Shown here: positions 53,191-53,562 of the stretch, in pieces
How positions within the stretch are numbered: position 1 is the stretch's first letter
Layout: each line of letters opens with the position of its first letter
From: Chloroflexota bacterium
Lineage (GTDB): Bacteria; Chloroflexota; Chloroflexia; QHBQ01; JADMIH01
Assembly: GCA_015478675.1 (NCBI GenBank)
Contig: JADMIH010000008.1
Coordinates: 1 to 53,562 of the forward strand
DNA: 53,562 nucleotides
Direction: 5' to 3'
The notes under the pieces: model-generated
Told to the model about the DNA's origin: nothing
The model's database searches: none
The model's input: the letters and a program-made list of their open reading frames with translations, nothing else
Position numbers and translations under genes: made by a program

Positions 53191-53248
53191 AGTGAGTCCA
53201 GGATCAACGTAGGTGCCTTCAGCGGCGGTGGTGATAATATGCAGCCCT

Positions 53249-53275
53249 ATTATAAACTACCAGATATACTGTCAA
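53249..53275 (-). promoter_or_regulatory. promoter of the MoxR/VWA operon
   Basis: Read leftward: TTGACA (53275-53270) and TATAAT (53254-53249), both perfect, with a short 15-base spacer. The leader to the ATG at 53190 is about 52 bases. The short spacer may lower strength or imply an activator. Confidence 0.6.
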
Positions 53276-53411
53276 CCAGTTCACTTTTCAGCTATTTATC
53301 GGCGAGGACAACTCTGGCTCCCAGGGCAAGCGTTCAGAATAGGGGGCATGGGGGGCCGGCCAAGCCCTGACGGGGTTACAGGGCGTTCCCTGGCTCTTCC
53401 CAGCAATAAAG

Positions 53412-53438
53412 CCCCCTCTCCCATGAAGGGAGAGGGGG
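53412..53438. repeat. 11-bp perfect GC-rich hairpin
   Basis: CCCCCTCTCCC (53412-53422) and GGGAGAGGGGG (53428-53438) pair fully around a 5-base loop, followed by TTTGGGGG. It may be a terminator or a dispersed palindromic repeat. Confidence 0.65.
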
Positions 53439-53545
53439 TTTGGGGGTGCGTAAGGGTACGCCTCCACAGTTACCCCAGGAAGATTGCTCCACCCTAACTC
53501 TGAACGCTTACCTCCCTGCCCTCCCCTGCCACCGAACGCGTGGTG

Positions 53546-53554
53546 TGTTATAAT
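53546..53554 (+). promoter_or_regulatory. extended -10 element at window end
   Basis: TGTTATAAT contains TG plus a perfect TATAAT (53549-53554). It probably drives a gene beyond the window. No clear -35. Confidence 0.45.
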
Positions 53555-53562
53555 GTGCTGTC

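Larger units (their letters stand above)
53191..53562. other. intergenic region at the window end
   Basis: About 370 bases with no supported gene. It holds the promoter of the MoxR operon, an 11-bp GC-rich hairpin and an extended -10 element pointing out of the window. Confidence 0.6.

Overview
The window looks like a chromosomal segment of a moderately GC-rich Chloroflexota-like bacterium. This is inferred from the envelope genes, not proven. The clues are a peptidoglycan amidase carrying three S-layer homology (SLH) repeats, a BNR-repeat exported protein ending in a domain I associate with Chloroflexota secreted proteins, and a MoxR/von Willebrand A (VWA) operon. Gene density is high, many genes overlap by the ATGA type, and GTG and TTG starts are common. 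The only mobility gene is a lone tyrosine recombinase. I see no rRNA, tRNA, IS element or CRISPR array.

Layout. 1-1791 (+): end of a Glu-rich repeat protein, then two tandem YkgJ-family cysteine-cluster proteins, the second ending in a 19-bp perfect inverted repeat. 2125-3171 (+): tyrosine recombinase. 3222-10060 (+): encapsulated-ferritin-like protein, cupin, FdhD, and a membrane formate dehydrogenase whose catalytic subunit is read through an in-frame UGA (selenocysteine) with a SECIS-like hairpin. 10241-10855 (+): Fe/Mn superoxide dismutase. 10911-17224 (-): five-gene envelope glycan cluster (two polytopic glycosyltransferases, two methyltransferases, one flippase). 17545-20625 (+): secreted SpoIID/PA14/dockerin/cohesin protein. 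20653-24611 (-): BNR-repeat protein and a cation-efflux protein with three C-terminal domains. 24713-27092 (+): Wzm/Wzt polysaccharide ABC exporter behind a consensus promoter. 27239-32980 (-): leucyl aminopeptidase, ferredoxin-NADP reductase, SLH amidase, inorganic pyrophosphatase. 33253-42762 (+): ferredoxin followed by a branched-chain acyl-CoA degradation operon. 42759-53190 (-): DUF4175-like protein, MoxR ATPase, two VWA membrane proteins and 5-oxoprolinase genes (PxpA, fused PxpB-PxpC).

How the genes work together. FdhD sulfurates the molybdenum cofactor of the formate dehydrogenase. The enzyme passes electrons through a four-cluster iron-sulfur subunit to an NrfD-type quinone-reducing membrane subunit. 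The ferritin-like protein and superoxide dismutase flanking it suggest iron and oxygen management around an oxygen-sensitive metalloenzyme. The acyl-CoA operon covers leucine catabolism from 3-methylcrotonyl-CoA to acetyl-CoA plus acetoacetate. It also holds parts of the propionyl-CoA route: a split biotin carboxylase/biotin carrier and a methylmalonyl-CoA mutase large subunit. The ferredoxin and the ferredoxin-NADP reductase could link these oxidations to NADPH.

Best leads: the selenocysteine formate dehydrogenase adjoining an encapsulated ferritin with no shell gene; two mutually exclusive hairpins, one covering the probable ribosome-binding site, just upstream of the leucine operon; the carboxylase alpha subunit split by one in-frame stop; and a polypeptide carrying both a dockerin and a cohesin-like domain.
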